Shown piece after piece: positions 7,501 to 16,341 of a DNA stretch of 64,000 nucleotides. Where the stretch lies: the NCBI RefSeq assembly GCF_003583935.1, contig NZ_QYRN01000003.1:248001-312000 (forward strand), given 5' to 3'. The position numbers and the translations under genes are program-made. The stretch's first letter is position 1; each line of letters starts with the position of its first letter. The notes under the pieces were generated by a model. That model worked only from the letters and a program-made list of their open reading frames with translations. It was not told the DNA's origin and ran no database searches. This stretch comes from Aureimonas flava (GTDB taxonomy: Bacteria > Pseudomonadota > Alphaproteobacteria > Rhizobiales > Rhizobiaceae).

Positions 7501-9126
7501 ATGACGGACGCCGTGCTTTCCATCCGCGACCTGCGCGTCGCCTTCGACACCGAGGACGGACCGGTGGAGGCCGTGAAGGGCGTGTCCTTCGAGGTGGCCC
7601 CGGGCGAGACGCTGGCCGTGGTCGGCGAATCGGGCTCGGGCAAGAGCCAGACCATGATGGCGGTGATGGGCCTCCTGGCCGCCAACGGGTACGCCTCGGG
7701 CTCGGCACGCTATCGCGGCGAGGAGATCCTCGGCCTCCCCGCCCGCCGGCTCAACCGCTATCGCGGCGCGAAGATCTCGATGATCTTCCAGGAGCCGATG
7801 ACCTCCCTCGATCCGCTCTACCCGGTCGGCCGGCAGATCGGCGAGGTGATCCGCCACCATTCGCGGCGGCGCGGCGGGGCGGTGCGCGAGCGGGTGCTGG
7901 AGCTCCTGCGCCTCGTCGGCATCCCCGAGCCCGAGCGGCGGATCGACAGCTTCCCGCACGAGCTGTCGGGCGGCCAGCGCCAGCGCGTGATGATCGCCAT
8001 GGCGCTCGCCAACGATCCCGAGCTTCTCATCGCCGACGAGCCGACGACCGCCCTCGACGTGACCGTGCAGGCGCAGATCCTCAAGCTCCTGGCCGAGCTG
8101 CAGGCGCGGCTCGGCATGGCGATCCTCCTGATCACCCACGACCTCGGCGTGGTGCGCCACTTCGCCGGGCGGGTGGTGGTGATGCGGCGGGGCGAGGTGG
8201 TCGAGGAGGGTGCGACGGAAACGATCTTCTCCGCGCCCCGGCGCGACTACACGAAGATGCTGCTCGCGGCCGAGCCGCAGGGCGGCAAGGGTCCGGTCCC
8301 GCCCGGCTCGCCCGTGGTGCTTTCGGCAAGGGACGTTGTGGTGGACTACGACCTGCGCGGCACGCGCGGCCTCTTCTCCAAGGGGCCGGACACGTTCCGG
8401 GCGGTGGACCACGTGTCGCTGGAGCTGCGCAGCGGCCAGACGATCGGCGTGGTCGGCGAATCGGGTTCGGGCAAGTCGACGCTCGGCCGCGCCATCCTGC
8501 GCCTCCTGCCCAGCGGCGGACACTACCGCTTCGAGGGTCGGGATATCGGTGCCTTCGACCGCCGGCGGATGCGCCCCTTGCGGCGCGAGCTCCAGCTCAT
8601 GTTCCAGGACCCGTTCGGCTCGCTGAGCCCCCGGCTCACCGTGGGCGAGATCGTGACCGAGGGCCTGCTGGTCCACGAGCCGGCCCTGTCGGCCGCCGAC
8701 CGGGCGAGACGCGCGGCGGCGGCGCTGGAGGAGGTCGGCCTGCCGCCCGAGGCGCACAACCGCTATCCGCACGAATTCTCCGGCGGACAGCGCCAGCGCA
8801 TCGCCATCGCGCGGGCGATGATCCTGAAGCCCAAGGTCGTGGTGCTGGACGAGCCCACCTCGGCGCTCGACCGCTCGGTGCAGGTGCAGATCGTGGACCT
8901 CCTGCGCGCGCTCCAGCGCGACCACGGCCTGTCCTACGTCTTCATCAGCCACGACCTCGCGGTGGTGCGGGCGATCTCGGACCATATCCTGGTGATGAAG
9001 GACGGGCGGCTGGTGGAAGAGGGCGCGACGCAGGACATCTTCTCCGCGCCGCGCCAGGACTACACGCGCACCCTGATCGCCGCCGCCTTCGACGCCAAGC
9101 GCCCGCGCGAGGCGGCGGCCTCCTGA
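7501..9126 (+). CDS. Fused dipeptide ABC transporter ATPase (OppD-OppF / YejF type)
   Basis: A 541-residue protein with two complete ABC ATPase domains. Domain one (about 1-260) has Walker [10 protein letters not shown], signature LSGGQRQR and Walker B LLIADEP. Domain two (about 275-535) has Walker [10 protein letters not shown], signature FSGGQRQR and Walker B VVVLDEP. Both have the switch His (ITHD and ISHD), so both sites look competent. The start is the ATG at 7501, three bases after the stop of the oppC-like gene; an upstream reading extends far into that gene. Fusion of the two ATPases is as in YejF of the microcin C importer. Confidence 0.92.
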   Translation: MTDAVLSIRDLRVAFDTEDGPVEAVKGVSFEVAPGETLAVVGESGSGKSQTMMAVMGLLAANGYASGSARYRGEEILGLPARRLNRYRGAKISMIFQEPMTSLDPLYPVGRQIGEVIRHHSRRRGGAVRERVLELLRLVGIPEPERRIDSFPHELSGGQRQRVMIAMALANDPELLIADEPTTALDVTVQAQILKLLAELQARLGMAILLITHDLGVVRHFAGRVVVMRRGEVVEEGATETIFSAPRRDYTKMLLAAEPQGGKGPVPPGSPVVLSARDVVVDYDLRGTRGLFSKGPDTFRAVDHVSLELRSGQTIGVVGESGSGKSTLGRAILRLLPSGGHYRFEGRDIGAFDRRRMRPLRRELQLMFQDPFGSLSPRLTVGEIVTEGLLVHEPALSAADRARRAAAALEEVGLPPEAHNRYPHEFSGGQRQRIAIARAMILKPKVVVLDEPTSALDRSVQVQIVDLLRALQRDHGLSYVFISHDLAVVRAISDHILVMKDGRLVEEGATQDIFSAPRQDYTRTLIAAAFDAKRPREAAAS

Positions 9127-9134
9127 CAACGAGG

Positions 9135-9169
9135 AAGGGGCGCCGGGGCTTCCTGCCCCCGCGCCCCTT
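9135..9169 (+). terminator. Rho-independent terminator after the peptide transporter
   Basis: A GC-rich hairpin begins 9 bases after the ATPase stop. The left arm AAGGGGCGCCGGGG (9135-9148) pairs with the right arm at 9156-9169 with a single mismatch, and the right arm ends in CCCCTTT. It separates the rightward operon from the convergent tctA gene. Confidence 0.7.
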
Positions 9170-9201
9170 TCCCATGCGGGTTCCGGCCGACGCGCCGCCG
9201 G

Positions 9202-10704
9202 TCAGGCGGTCCGGGCGGGGCGGATCGTCTGGATGCCCCGCGAGATCAGCGGCCAGGCGAGGAGCAGCAAGGCCAGCGCCATCAGCATGCCCACGAGCCC
9301 GTTCGACCAGAAGATCGACAGGGAGCCGCCCGAATACAGCATCGACTGGCGGAACGCGTCCTCGGCCTTGTCGCCCAGCACCATGGCGAGCACCAGGGGC
9401 GCGATCGGGTAGTCGAGGCGCTTGAAGACGTAGCCGACGATGCCGAAGGCCACGGCCATCATCACGTCGAACTCGGCGTTCGCCACCGTGTAGGCGCCGA
9501 TCAGGCAGACCACGATGATGATGGGCCCGATGATGCCGAACGGAATGCGCAGGATCGAGGCGAACAACGGCACGGTGGCGAGCACCAGCACCACGGCGAC
9601 GATGTTGGAGAGGTACATGGAGGCGATCAGGCCCCAGACGAAGTCGGGCTGCTCCACGAACAGGAGCGGACCGGGCTGGAGGCCCCAGATCATCAGGCCG
9701 CCCATCATCACCGCCGCCGTCGCCGAGCCGGGCACGCCGAGCGCCAGCATCGGCAGGAGCGCCGCGGTGCCGGCCGAGTGGTCGGCGACCTCCGGCGCGA
9801 TCACGCCCTCGGGCTCGCCCTTGCCGAAGTTCCGGCCGTACTTGCCGAAGCGGCGGCCGAGGCCGTAGCTCATGAAGGAGGCGGCCGTGGGCCCACCGGG
9901 GGTGATGCCCATCCAGACGCCGACCGCGGCCGAGCGCAGGAAGGTCACCCAGTAGTGCGGCAGGCGGGCGAGCGCACGGAAGATCTCGTGCACCTCGATC
10001 CGCGAGGACACGCCCTTGAACTTCAGCTCCTCCTGGACCGTGAGCAGCAGCTCGCCGATACCGAAGAGGCCGATCACGGCGACCAGGAACGAGATGCCGC
10101 GCAGGAGGTCGGTCCAGCCGAAGGTGAGGCGCAGCTCGCCCGACACCGTGTCCATGCCCACCGTGGCGAAGGCGAGGCCCGCGAGCAGCGATACCGCCGC
10201 CTTGAGCGGATCGCCGCCGCCCAGGCCGATGAAGGAGCAGAAGGCCAGAAGGTAGATCGCGAAGAACTCGGGGCTCGAGAAGCGCAGCGCGAACTGCGCG
10301 ATCCAGCCGGCCAGGAGGGTGATCACGATGACGCCCGTCAGCGCGCCGATGCCGGCCGAGAAGAAGGCGGTGGACAGCGCCTCCGTCGCCCTGCCCTGCT
10401 TGGCCATCGGGTAGCCGTCGAAGGTGGTGGCGACCGAGGACGGCTCGCCAGGAATGTTGAACAGGATCGAGGTGGTCGACCCGCCGAACAGAGCGCCCCA
10501 GTACATCGAGGAGAGGAGGATGATCGCCGACACCGGGTCCATGGTGAAGGTGAGCGGCAGGAGCAGCGTGACCCCGTTGGGCGCGCCGAGCCCCGGCAGG
10601 ACCCCGACCAGGATGCCGAGCAGCACGCCCATCACGATCAGCGCGACGTGGTAGAAGGAGAACGCGACGGAGAACCCGTGCATCAGGTTGGCGATGTCGG
10701 CCAT
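9202..10704 (-). CDS. tctA: Tripartite tricarboxylate transporter large permease TctA
   Basis: A 500-residue membrane protein with about 11-12 hydrophobic segments, the large subunit of a secondary, binding-protein-dependent carboxylate importer. The family hallmark GVLPGLGAPNGVTLLLPLTF appears near residue 35, and the matching repeat ITPGGPTAASFMSYGLG near residue 270. LALGVPGSATAAVMMGGL is also conserved. It is the last gene of the leftward catabolic operon. The presence of acid-handling enzymes upstream suggests that the substrate is a sugar acid or hydroxycarboxylate rather than citrate itself. Confidence 0.93.
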   Translation of the reverse strand: MADIANLMHGFSVAFSFYHVALIVMGVLLGILVGVLPGLGAPNGVTLLLPLTFTMDPVSAIILLSSMYWGALFGGSTTSILFNIPGEPSSVATTFDGYPMAKQGRATEALSTAFFSAGIGALTGVIVITLLAGWIAQFALRFSSPEFFAIYLLAFCSFIGLGGGDPLKAAVSLLAGLAFATVGMDTVSGELRLTFGWTDLLRGISFLVAVIGLFGIGELLLTVQEELKFKGVSSRIEVHEIFRALARLPHYWVTFLRSAAVGVWMGITPGGPTAASFMSYGLGRRFGKYGRNFGKGEPEGVIAPEVADHSAGTAALLPMLALGVPGSATAAVMMGGLMIWGLQPGPLLFVEQPDFVWGLIASMYLSNIVAVVLVLATVPLFASILRIPFGIIGPIIIVVCLIGAYTVANAEFDVMMAVAFGIVGYVFKRLDYPIAPLVLAMVLGDKAEDAFRQSMLYSGGSLSIFWSNGLVGMLMALALLLLAWPLISRGIQTIRPARTA

Positions 10705-10717
10705 CGGGCGATCCTCC

Positions 10718-11263
10718 TCAGTAGATGCCCAGAAGCGGCATGACGACGCCCTTGGCGAGCGGCACCTGGAACCAGAACTCGAACGTCACGAAGAACACGG
10801 CCATGGTGGCCACGGCGATGGTGGTCGCCTTGAGAAGGCCGACCTTGCCGAGGGTCATCATGGAGAACACCAGGAACAGCGCGCCGGCCAGGTAGACGCC
10901 GAGCCACGGGATCAGGGCCGCCGCCACGGCGGTCGGCACGAACACGGCGGCGATGCGCCCGAGCGCCCCGTCCTCCAGGAAGCGTTCGTCGAGCCCGGTG
11001 GGCTCGTGCAGCGCCGCCGCGCCGCCGGCCGCCTGCGCCTCGAGGTTCTCCGGTGCGCGCCGGCGCATGGTGAGGCCGTATTTCACGGCGATCACGAGGC
11101 CGAGCACGGTGAGGATCACGCCGATGCGGAACGGGAAATAGCCGGCCGACGGACCGAAGTCCGTCCAGCCGGTTCCGTTCTCCAGGCTTCCATAGGCCGT
11201 GACGACGCCGAGCAGCGTCGCGCTCAGGCCGGTCGCGACTTCGATATGACGACGGGTGACCAT
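10718..11263 (-). CDS. tctB: Tripartite tricarboxylate transporter small permease TctB
   Basis: A 181-residue membrane protein with four hydrophobic segments, of the TctB size and pattern. It is poorly conserved in sequence, as is usual for this subunit. The segment SAGYFPFRIGVILTVLGL is typical: TctB proteins place a G-x-x-FP motif after helix one. The ATG at 11263 was chosen because it gives the normal length; longer readings enter the tctC gene in another frame. It lies between tctC and tctA, with 13 bases between its stop and the tctA start. Confidence 0.88.
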   Translation of the reverse strand: MVTRRHIEVATGLSATLLGVVTAYGSLENGTGWTDFGPSAGYFPFRIGVILTVLGLVIAVKYGLTMRRRAPENLEAQAAGGAAALHEPTGLDERFLEDGALGRIAAVFVPTAVAAALIPWLGVYLAGALFLVFSMMTLGKVGLLKATTIAVATMAVFFVTFEFWFQVPLAKGVVMPLLGIY

Positions 11264-11340
11264 CGCGCGTCCTCTCCCTTTGAAGACGGTGGTGCGACGG
11301 GACGGCCGGCGCGCGGCCGCCCCGCTTGCGGCTTGGCGGC

Positions 11341-12339
11341 TCAGTTCACCAGCCAGCCGTCCGCCTCGAACTGCTTGCGCGAGCGCTCGACGTCGGCGGC
11401 GATGTAGGACTTGAACTCGTCGCCGGTCAGGAAGCGCGCCGTCTGCGAGGTGTTCTTGAGGTAGGCCTTGAACTCCGGCGTCTCGGACACGCGCCTCAGG
11501 AGGCCGGTGTACCAGGCGACCGCCTCGGCCGGCACGTCGGCCGGGGCGAACACGGTGCGCGGCATCTGGTAGGCGTCGACCTGGAGCCCCTGCTCCCGGC
11601 AGGTCGGAATGTCGTTCCACGACATGGTCTCGGTGACCTTGGTCGTGTCCGCCATTCGCTGGTCGGCCATCACGCAGAGCGGCTTGGCCTGACCGGCGCG
11701 CCACTGTCCGACGTTCTCGGCCGGGTTGTTGGTGTTGGCGTCGATGTGGTTGCCGGCGAGCTGCACGGCGGCCTCGGAGCCCGACTTGAAGGGGATGTAG
11801 AGGAACTTCGCGCCCGTGGCGCCCTCGATGCGGCGTACCAGCGTCTGGTCGACGTCCTTGGACTGCGAGCCGCCGAAGCGGACCTTGCCGGGGTTCGCCT
11901 TTCCGGCCTCCACCAGGTCGGCGATCGTGTTGTAGGGGCTGTCGGCCTGCACCCAGACCACGAACTCGTCCACCGCGAGCGTGGCGATCGGCGTCAGGTC
12001 CTCGGCCTTGTAGCCGAGGCGGGTGACCAGCGGGAGCTGCCACTCGTTCGAGGTGCCGAAGATCAGCTTGTACTCGTCGCCGGACGCGCCCGCGCCGTAG
12101 ATGAAGGCCTCGGCGCCCGAGCCGCCGCCCTTGTTGGCGACCACGACGTTCTGCGGCGACAGGTCTTCCTTGGCGATCGCGGCCTGGATCTGGCGCGCGA
12201 ACTGGTCGGTTCCCCCGCCGGCCCCGCCGGCGGCCACGAACTCGATGGGCTTCGTCGGAGCCCATTGCGCCTGGGCGGGCGCGGCGAGCGTGGCCGCGAG
12301 GGCGAGGGTCGCGAGGGCGGTGGTGGTGAAGAGCTTCAT
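11341..12339 (-). CDS. tctC: Tripartite tricarboxylate transporter substrate-binding protein (TctC/Bug family)
   Basis: A 332-residue periplasmic receptor. A signal peptide ends at APAQAQ near residue 25. The mature protein starts with PIEFVAAGGAGGGTDQFAR, the carboxylate-binding loop of Bug proteins, and later shows GGSQSKDVDQ and YIPFKSGSEAAVQLAGNHID, both standard in the family. It captures a carboxylate ligand and hands it to TctAB. It is preceded by 76 bases without a gene after the kinase. Bug receptors are strongly expanded in some proteobacteria and the ligand cannot be read from sequence. Confidence 0.92.
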   Translation of the reverse strand: MKLFTTTALATLALAATLAAPAQAQWAPTKPIEFVAAGGAGGGTDQFARQIQAAIAKEDLSPQNVVVANKGGGSGAEAFIYGAGASGDEYKLIFGTSNEWQLPLVTRLGYKAEDLTPIATLAVDEFVVWVQADSPYNTIADLVEAGKANPGKVRFGGSQSKDVDQTLVRRIEGATGAKFLYIPFKSGSEAAVQLAGNHIDANTNNPAENVGQWRAGQAKPLCVMADQRMADTTKVTETMSWNDIPTCREQGLQVDAYQMPRTVFAPADVPAEAVAWYTGLLRRVSETPEFKAYLKNTSQTARFLTGDEFKSYIAADVERSRKQFEADGWLVN

Positions 12340-12415
12340 GGATCATGCCTCCCAGACGGATCGTTGAAGGAAAGGGAACCCGGCCGCCTGCGCGACCGGG
12401 CCATGCGTCGGCCGG

Positions 12416-14128
12416 CTAGCCGGCGTTCAGGACCTCGCCCACGGTGCGGGCGCAGAGCGCGAGCGAGACGGCGCCGGCATCGGGATGGCCGATGCTCTTG
12501 GCGGCGAGCGGACGGGCGCGCCCGAGGCGCGGGGTGAGCTTGGCGGTCTCGTCGGCGGCGCGGGTCGAAGCTTCCGCGGCCCGGACCCAGGCGTCGCGCA
12601 GCCGCGCCCCGCCCCGGACCTCGGCTTCCAGCGCATCGACGAAGGGCACCAGAGCGTCCACCAGCGTCTTGTCGCCGGGCTTGGCGCGGCCGAGCGTCGT
12701 CACCGCCTCGCGGGCGGCCAGCGCACCGCGCACGGCGGCGTCGGCATCGACACCCGCCCGGTCGCCGAGAGCCGTGCCGAAGCCGCGCAGGAGAAGGCCC
12801 CAGATCGCCCCGGACGTGCCGCCAGCCGTGTCGGCCCAGCGGTCGCCGGCATGGGCGAGGAGCGAGCCGGCACCCGCGCCGGCGGCCAGCGCCTTGCGCG
12901 CGCCTTCGGCGGCCGAGGCCGAGCCGCGGCGCATGCCCTGGCCATGGTCGCCGTCGCCGGCCACCGCGTCGATCCGCCCGAGCTCCTCCTCGGCCTCGGC
13001 CAGCACCGCCGCGAGCCGCTCCACGATGGCGCAGGCCTTGGCCGCGCTCTCGCGCGAGGCGTCCGAGGCCTCGGGGAAGCTCGGGACGTCCGTGCCCGTC
13101 TCCACCGGCTTGGGTGCCGCCGGGCGCGGTTCGACATGACCGCGCCGGAAGGCGGCGCCGTGCGCCGGGGCCAGCCAGAGCGGCTCCAGCTCCGCGTCGA
13201 GCCAGGTGAGCGTCAGCGAGCAGCCGGCCATGTCGAGCGAGGTGACGAACTCGCCGACCTCCGGGTGGACCAGCGTCAGCCCCGCGCCGCGCAGACGCCG
13301 GGCGACATGGGTCCAAAGGACGAAAAGCTCCTCGTATTTCGTGGCGCCGAGCCCGTTGAGCAACACGGCGACGCGCCCGTCCGCACCCTCCGGGCGCTCG
13401 GCGAGCAGCGGCTCGACCAGGAGGTCGGCGAGCGCCTCGGCGGACATCGCCTTCTCGTCGCGGATGCCCGGCTCGCCGTGGATGCCGAGGCCGATTGCGA
13501 CGGCGCCCTTCTCCACCGTGAAGAGCGGCGCCTCGGCGCCGGGCAGCGTGCAGCCGGAGAACGCGATGCCGAGGGACTGGGTGCGCGCGTTGGCGTGGCG
13601 CGCCAGGCGCTCCACCTCGTCGAGGCTCATGCCCGCTTCGGCAGCCGCGCCCGCGATCTTGAACACCGGCACGTCGCCCGCGACCCCGCGCCGAAGCTCG
13701 GGCGTCTCCTTCGGCGCGCTCGCCACGTCGTCGGTGACGGCCAGGACGCGCACGTCGATCCCCTCGCCGCGCAGGCGGGTCGCCGCCGCGCCGAAGTTCA
13801 GGACGTCGCCGGCATAGTTGCCGAAGCCGAGCACGATGCCGCCGCCGCGATGGGCCTGCCGGCAGATGCGCGCGACCGATTCCGTCGAGGGCGAGGCGAA
13901 CACGTCGCCGGCCACCGTGGCATCGGCCAGGCCGACGCCGACATAGCCGCCGAAGGCCGGGTAGTGTCCCGAGCCGCCGCCGATCACCAGGGCGACCTTG
14001 CCGTCCGGCGTCCCGGTCGCCCGCACGGCGCCGCCGCGCACATGGTGGACCAGATGGGAATGGACGTCGCAGAAGCCCTCGAGGGCGTCCCTTGCGAAAC
14101 GTTCGGGTTCGTCGTGGATCAGCGTCAT
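12416..14128 (-). CDS. Fused DhaK-DhaL dihydroxyacetone kinase family protein
   Basis: A 570-residue ATP-dependent kinase of the dihydroxyacetone kinase family. The DhaK domain (1-330) has GGGSGHYPAFGGYVG with His55, GNYAGDVLNF with Asp108, and GIHGEPG with His217, the residue that binds the keto substrate covalently. After a Pro-rich linker, the DhaL domain (about 355-570) has the magnesium-binding GDGDHGQGM (Asp392, Asp394) and DTAGGTSGAIWG. Both active centres look intact. Relatives phosphorylate dihydroxyacetone, D-glyceraldehyde or erythrulose. Placement beside a PdxA-type dehydrogenase and a TIM-barrel enzyme points to a four-carbon or branched keto-sugar. The ATG overlaps the stop of the upstream gene in ATGA (14125-14128). 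Confidence 0.9.
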   Translation of the reverse strand: MTLIHDEPERFARDALEGFCDVHSHLVHHVRGGAVRATGTPDGKVALVIGGGSGHYPAFGGYVGVGLADATVAGDVFASPSTESVARICRQAHRGGGIVLGFGNYAGDVLNFGAAATRLRGEGIDVRVLAVTDDVASAPKETPELRRGVAGDVPVFKIAGAAAEAGMSLDEVERLARHANARTQSLGIAFSGCTLPGAEAPLFTVEKGAVAIGLGIHGEPGIRDEKAMSAEALADLLVEPLLAERPEGADGRVAVLLNGLGATKYEELFVLWTHVARRLRGAGLTLVHPEVGEFVTSLDMAGCSLTLTWLDAELEPLWLAPAHGAAFRRGHVEPRPAAPKPVETGTDVPSFPEASDASRESAAKACAIVERLAAVLAEAEEELGRIDAVAGDGDHGQGMRRGSASAAEGARKALAAGAGAGSLLAHAGDRWADTAGGTSGAIWGLLLRGFGTALGDRAGVDADAAVRGALAAREAVTTLGRAKPGDKTLVDALVPFVDALEAEVRGGARLRDAWVRAAEASTRAADETAKLTPRLGRARPLAAKSIGHPDAGAVSLALCARTVGEVLNAG

Positions 14129-15078
14129 GCCGTGGCCTCCGGTCTGGGAAGGATGCGGCGCAGATAGTCGCGGTTGGTGGCGCTCACGGAAAGTCCGTCG
14201 CCCCCGTAGTGCTCGACCAGGAAGGGCGAGCGGAAGCCGTGGGCGAGCGCCATGCCGATCGCCGTGCGATAGTTGATCGTGCCGAACTCGAGGGGCGCCG
14301 GCGCGGTCATGATCGCGCCGGTCGTCTCGTCCTCGATCCGGGTGTAGTTCTTGACGTGCCAGAAGCCGGCGAAGGGCGCGATCTTCTCCATCATCGCGTG
14401 CCAATGCTCGACCGGCCGGTGGAGGCGGACGAGGTTGCCGATGTCGGCGTTGATCCTGACATTGGGCAGGTCGACGTCGGTGACGAAGCGCACCGCCCCG
14501 TCCGCCGTACCGATCAGCGTGTCCTCGTACATCTCCAGCGAGATCTCGAGACCGAGCTCGGCGGCATGCCGGCCCAGCTCGCGCAGGCGCGAGACGGCCA
14601 GCGCCCAGGTGTCCGCGTCGGTCGGGTTGCGCTCGCCCTGCACCGTCCAGAACCATAGCGCCCGCTTCTGCGCCTCGTTCAGCGGCCCGAAGAAGCCGAA
14701 GGAGACCGCACGCGCGCCAACATTGGCGGCGGTGTCGAGCACGCGGTGCCCGTAGGCGAGGTGCGCCTCGCCGAGCGCTGGGTCGATCAGGTTCTTGCGC
14801 GCCGTGGAGATCGCCGGGATCGTCAGCCCGTGCGAGCGGACCACGTCCATGAACTCCGCGAGCCGCGCGGGCTCCAGGTCGGCGATCCGCAGCCAGCCGT
14901 CCGTCGGGTCCAGCTCGGTGAAGCCCGCGTCCGCGACATCGGCCAGCGCGGCGGACCACTCCTCGGGCGCCTGGTCCTGCGTGGACCGGCCGTCCGGCAG
15001 CGTGCCCGGATACTGGATCATCGCGGCCGCGATCGGCCAGTTGGTTCGGTCGAGCCTCGGCTCGGCTTCAAGGGACAC
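14125..15078 (-). CDS. Xylose-isomerase-like TIM-barrel protein (sugar phosphate isomerase/epimerase family)
   Basis: A protein of about 317 residues with the AP_endonuc_2 fold. Metal-site strands are visible: FTELDPTDGWL near residue 50, ISLEMYEDTLIG with a candidate Glu ligand near 200, VRINADIGNLVR with Asp near 230, FWHVKNY with His near 258, and FLVEHYGGDG with Glu near 300. Isomerases, epimerases and decarboxylases all occur in this superfamily, so the reaction is undetermined. The start is taken as GTG at 15078, 7 bases after GGAGG (complement of 15086-15090); in-frame ATGs at 15084 and 15099 are alternatives. It is coupled to the kinase gene by a 4-base overlap. Confidence 0.82.
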   Translation of the reverse strand: MSLEAEPRLDRTNWPIAAAMIQYPGTLPDGRSTQDQAPEEWSAALADVADAGFTELDPTDGWLRIADLEPARLAEFMDVVRSHGLTIPAISTARKNLIDPALGEAHLAYGHRVLDTAANVGARAVSFGFFGPLNEAQKRALWFWTVQGERNPTDADTWALAVSRLRELGRHAAELGLEISLEMYEDTLIGTADGAVRFVTDVDLPNVRINADIGNLVRLHRPVEHWHAMMEKIAPFAGFWHVKNYTRIEDETTGAIMTAPAPLEFGTINYRTAIGMALAHGFRSPFLVEHYGGDGLSVSATNRDYLRRILPRPEATA

Positions 15079-15113
15079 GCGCATTCCTCCCTCACGCATG
15101 CGGATCGGCGGGC

Positions 15114-16151
15114 CTACTCGGCGGCGGTAGCCAGCGCCCGGCGCTGCTCGGCCATGCGCACGGCCAGGCGGAACGCCTCCCGCGTCGCGCCGAGGTCCGC
15201 CTTGCCCTTGCCGGCGATGTCGTAGGCCGTGCCGTGGGCGGGCGTGCAGAGCGGGAACGGCAGGCCGCCCATCATGGTCACGCCCTTGTCGAAGCCCATG
15301 AGCTTCATCGCGATCTGGCCCTGGTCGTGATACATGGTCAGCACCGCGTGCCAGCCCTCCTTGAGGGCCCGCAGGAACACCGTGTCGGCCGGGAACGGCC
15401 CGTCCACGTCGTAGCCGGCCTCCTTCGCGGCGCGCACGGCGGGCTCGATGATCTCGATCTCCTCCATGCCGAAGGCGCCGCCGTCGCCCGCATGCGGGTT
15501 GAGGCCGTTGACGGCGATGCGCGGGCGCTCGATGCCGGACTGCCGAAGGCAGTCGTGCGTCAGCCTCACCTCCGCCAGGATCGCCTCCACCGAAAGGTGG
15601 GCCGACACGTCCTTGAGCGGGATGTGCGAGGTGACCCGCGCGTTCCAGACCCGCTCCAGAACGTTGAACTCGCGCACCTTGCCCCGGAAGCCGGTGACGT
15701 CCACCACGAAGCGGATTTCGTCGTCGTAGCCCTCGTAGGCGAAGCGCATGGCCTGCTTGTTGAAGGGCGTGAAGATCACCGCGTCGGCGCGCCCGGCATG
15801 GGCCATCTCGAGAGCGCGGCGGAAGTTGGTGGTGGCGAAGGTGCCGCCCTCCAGCGTCGCCTCGCCCCGGCGCACGTCCCTCACGTCGAGATTCTTGAGG
15901 TCGATCATCACCGGGCGGCGGCCGTCGCCGATCGCGTCGATGCCGGACGCCTCGTCGAGATCGAGCGCGACGCCCGCCTCGGCGGCGCCGCGATCGAGGA
16001 TGCGGCGGTCGCCGAACACGACGACGCGGGCGCGCTCGGCCGTCTCCCGATCGGCCAGCAGCATGGCGGTCAGCTCCGGGCTGATACCGGCCGGGTCGCC
16101 CATCGCGAGGGCCACGATCGGACGACCGGCGTCGGTGGTAGCAGAAGCCAT
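15114..16151 (-). CDS. 4-hydroxythreonine-4-phosphate dehydrogenase family protein (PdxA2 type)
   Basis: A 345-residue NAD-dependent dehydrogenase of the PdxA family. It opens ALAMGDPAGISPELTA. The three metal-binding His are present: His176 in TSHIPL, His220 in GLNPHAGDGG and His275 in YHDQG. GLPFPLCTPAHGTAYDIAG closes the active site. Pathway-type PdxA2 proteins oxidatively decarboxylate D-threonate-, D-erythronate- or L-threonate-4-phosphate to dihydroxyacetone phosphate, and the catabolic context favours such a role over pyridoxine synthesis. No DUF1537 kinase, the usual partner, is present. It is the first gene of the leftward operon, divergent from a GntR regulator. The start is the ATG at 16151; an upstream reading extends into the regulator gene. 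Confidence 0.87.
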   Translation of the reverse strand: MASATTDAGRPIVALAMGDPAGISPELTAMLLADRETAERARVVVFGDRRILDRGAAEAGVALDLDEASGIDAIGDGRRPVMIDLKNLDVRDVRRGEATLEGGTFATTNFRRALEMAHAGRADAVIFTPFNKQAMRFAYEGYDDEIRFVVDVTGFRGKVREFNVLERVWNARVTSHIPLKDVSAHLSVEAILAEVRLTHDCLRQSGIERPRIAVNGLNPHAGDGGAFGMEEIEIIEPAVRAAKEAGYDVDGPFPADTVFLRALKEGWHAVLTMYHDQGQIAMKLMGFDKGVTMMGGLPFPLCTPAHGTAYDIAGKGKADLGATREAFRLAVRMAEQRRALATAAE

Positions 16152-16224
16152 TCCCAATTCTCCCGAATGAAGCTCGGCGACAGGGCTAGCCGATCCGCAT
16201 GCAGGTATCAAGCCTTTTTCATTT

Positions 16225-16239
16225 TGTATTCTGCATACA
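16225..16239. promoter_or_regulatory. Candidate GntR/FCD operator, TGTAT-n5-ATACA
   Basis: A perfect 5-base inverted repeat around five bases, in the 190-base divergent region between the pdxA homologue and gntR. FCD-type GntR proteins commonly bind TNGTATACNA-like dyads, and TGTAT/ATACA matches that half-site. It is in an AT-richer stretch than its surroundings, which fits promoter DNA. Confidence 0.55.
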
Positions 16240-16240
16240 G

Positions 16241-16260
16241 CATTCCGGTTTGACGGAATG
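16241..16260. promoter_or_regulatory. Second dyad, CATTCCG-n6-CGGAATG
   Basis: A perfect 7-base inverted repeat with a 6-base spacer, one base downstream of the TGTAT dyad in the same divergent control region. Centre-to-centre distance between the two dyads is about 18-19 bases. It may be a second operator or part of a composite site. Confidence 0.45.
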
Positions 16261-16300
16261 GGCCGTTTGTGGTGATAGGGAGGCCGTCTTCGCGACAGAC

Positions 16301-16318
16301 GCCGCCTGGGCAGGCGGC
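16301..16318 (+). promoter_or_regulatory. Terminator-like hairpin in the gntR leader
   Basis: GCCGCCT, loop GGGC, AGGCGGC, then CTTTTG: a perfect 7-base stem followed by a short T run, ending 23 bases before the gntR start. A transcript started further upstream would meet it before the gene. It could be an attenuator, or could simply block read-through. Confidence 0.45.
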
Positions 16319-16341
16319 CTTTTGCGCTTCGGGAGGGATCG

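Noticed and set aside
12411-12424. Perfect palindrome GCCGGCTAGCCGGC around the stop codon of the DhaK-DhaL gene
   Set aside because: Noted as a possible terminator, but it contains the stop codon itself, has no loop and no T run, so it is more likely a by-product of GC-rich codons beside TAG.
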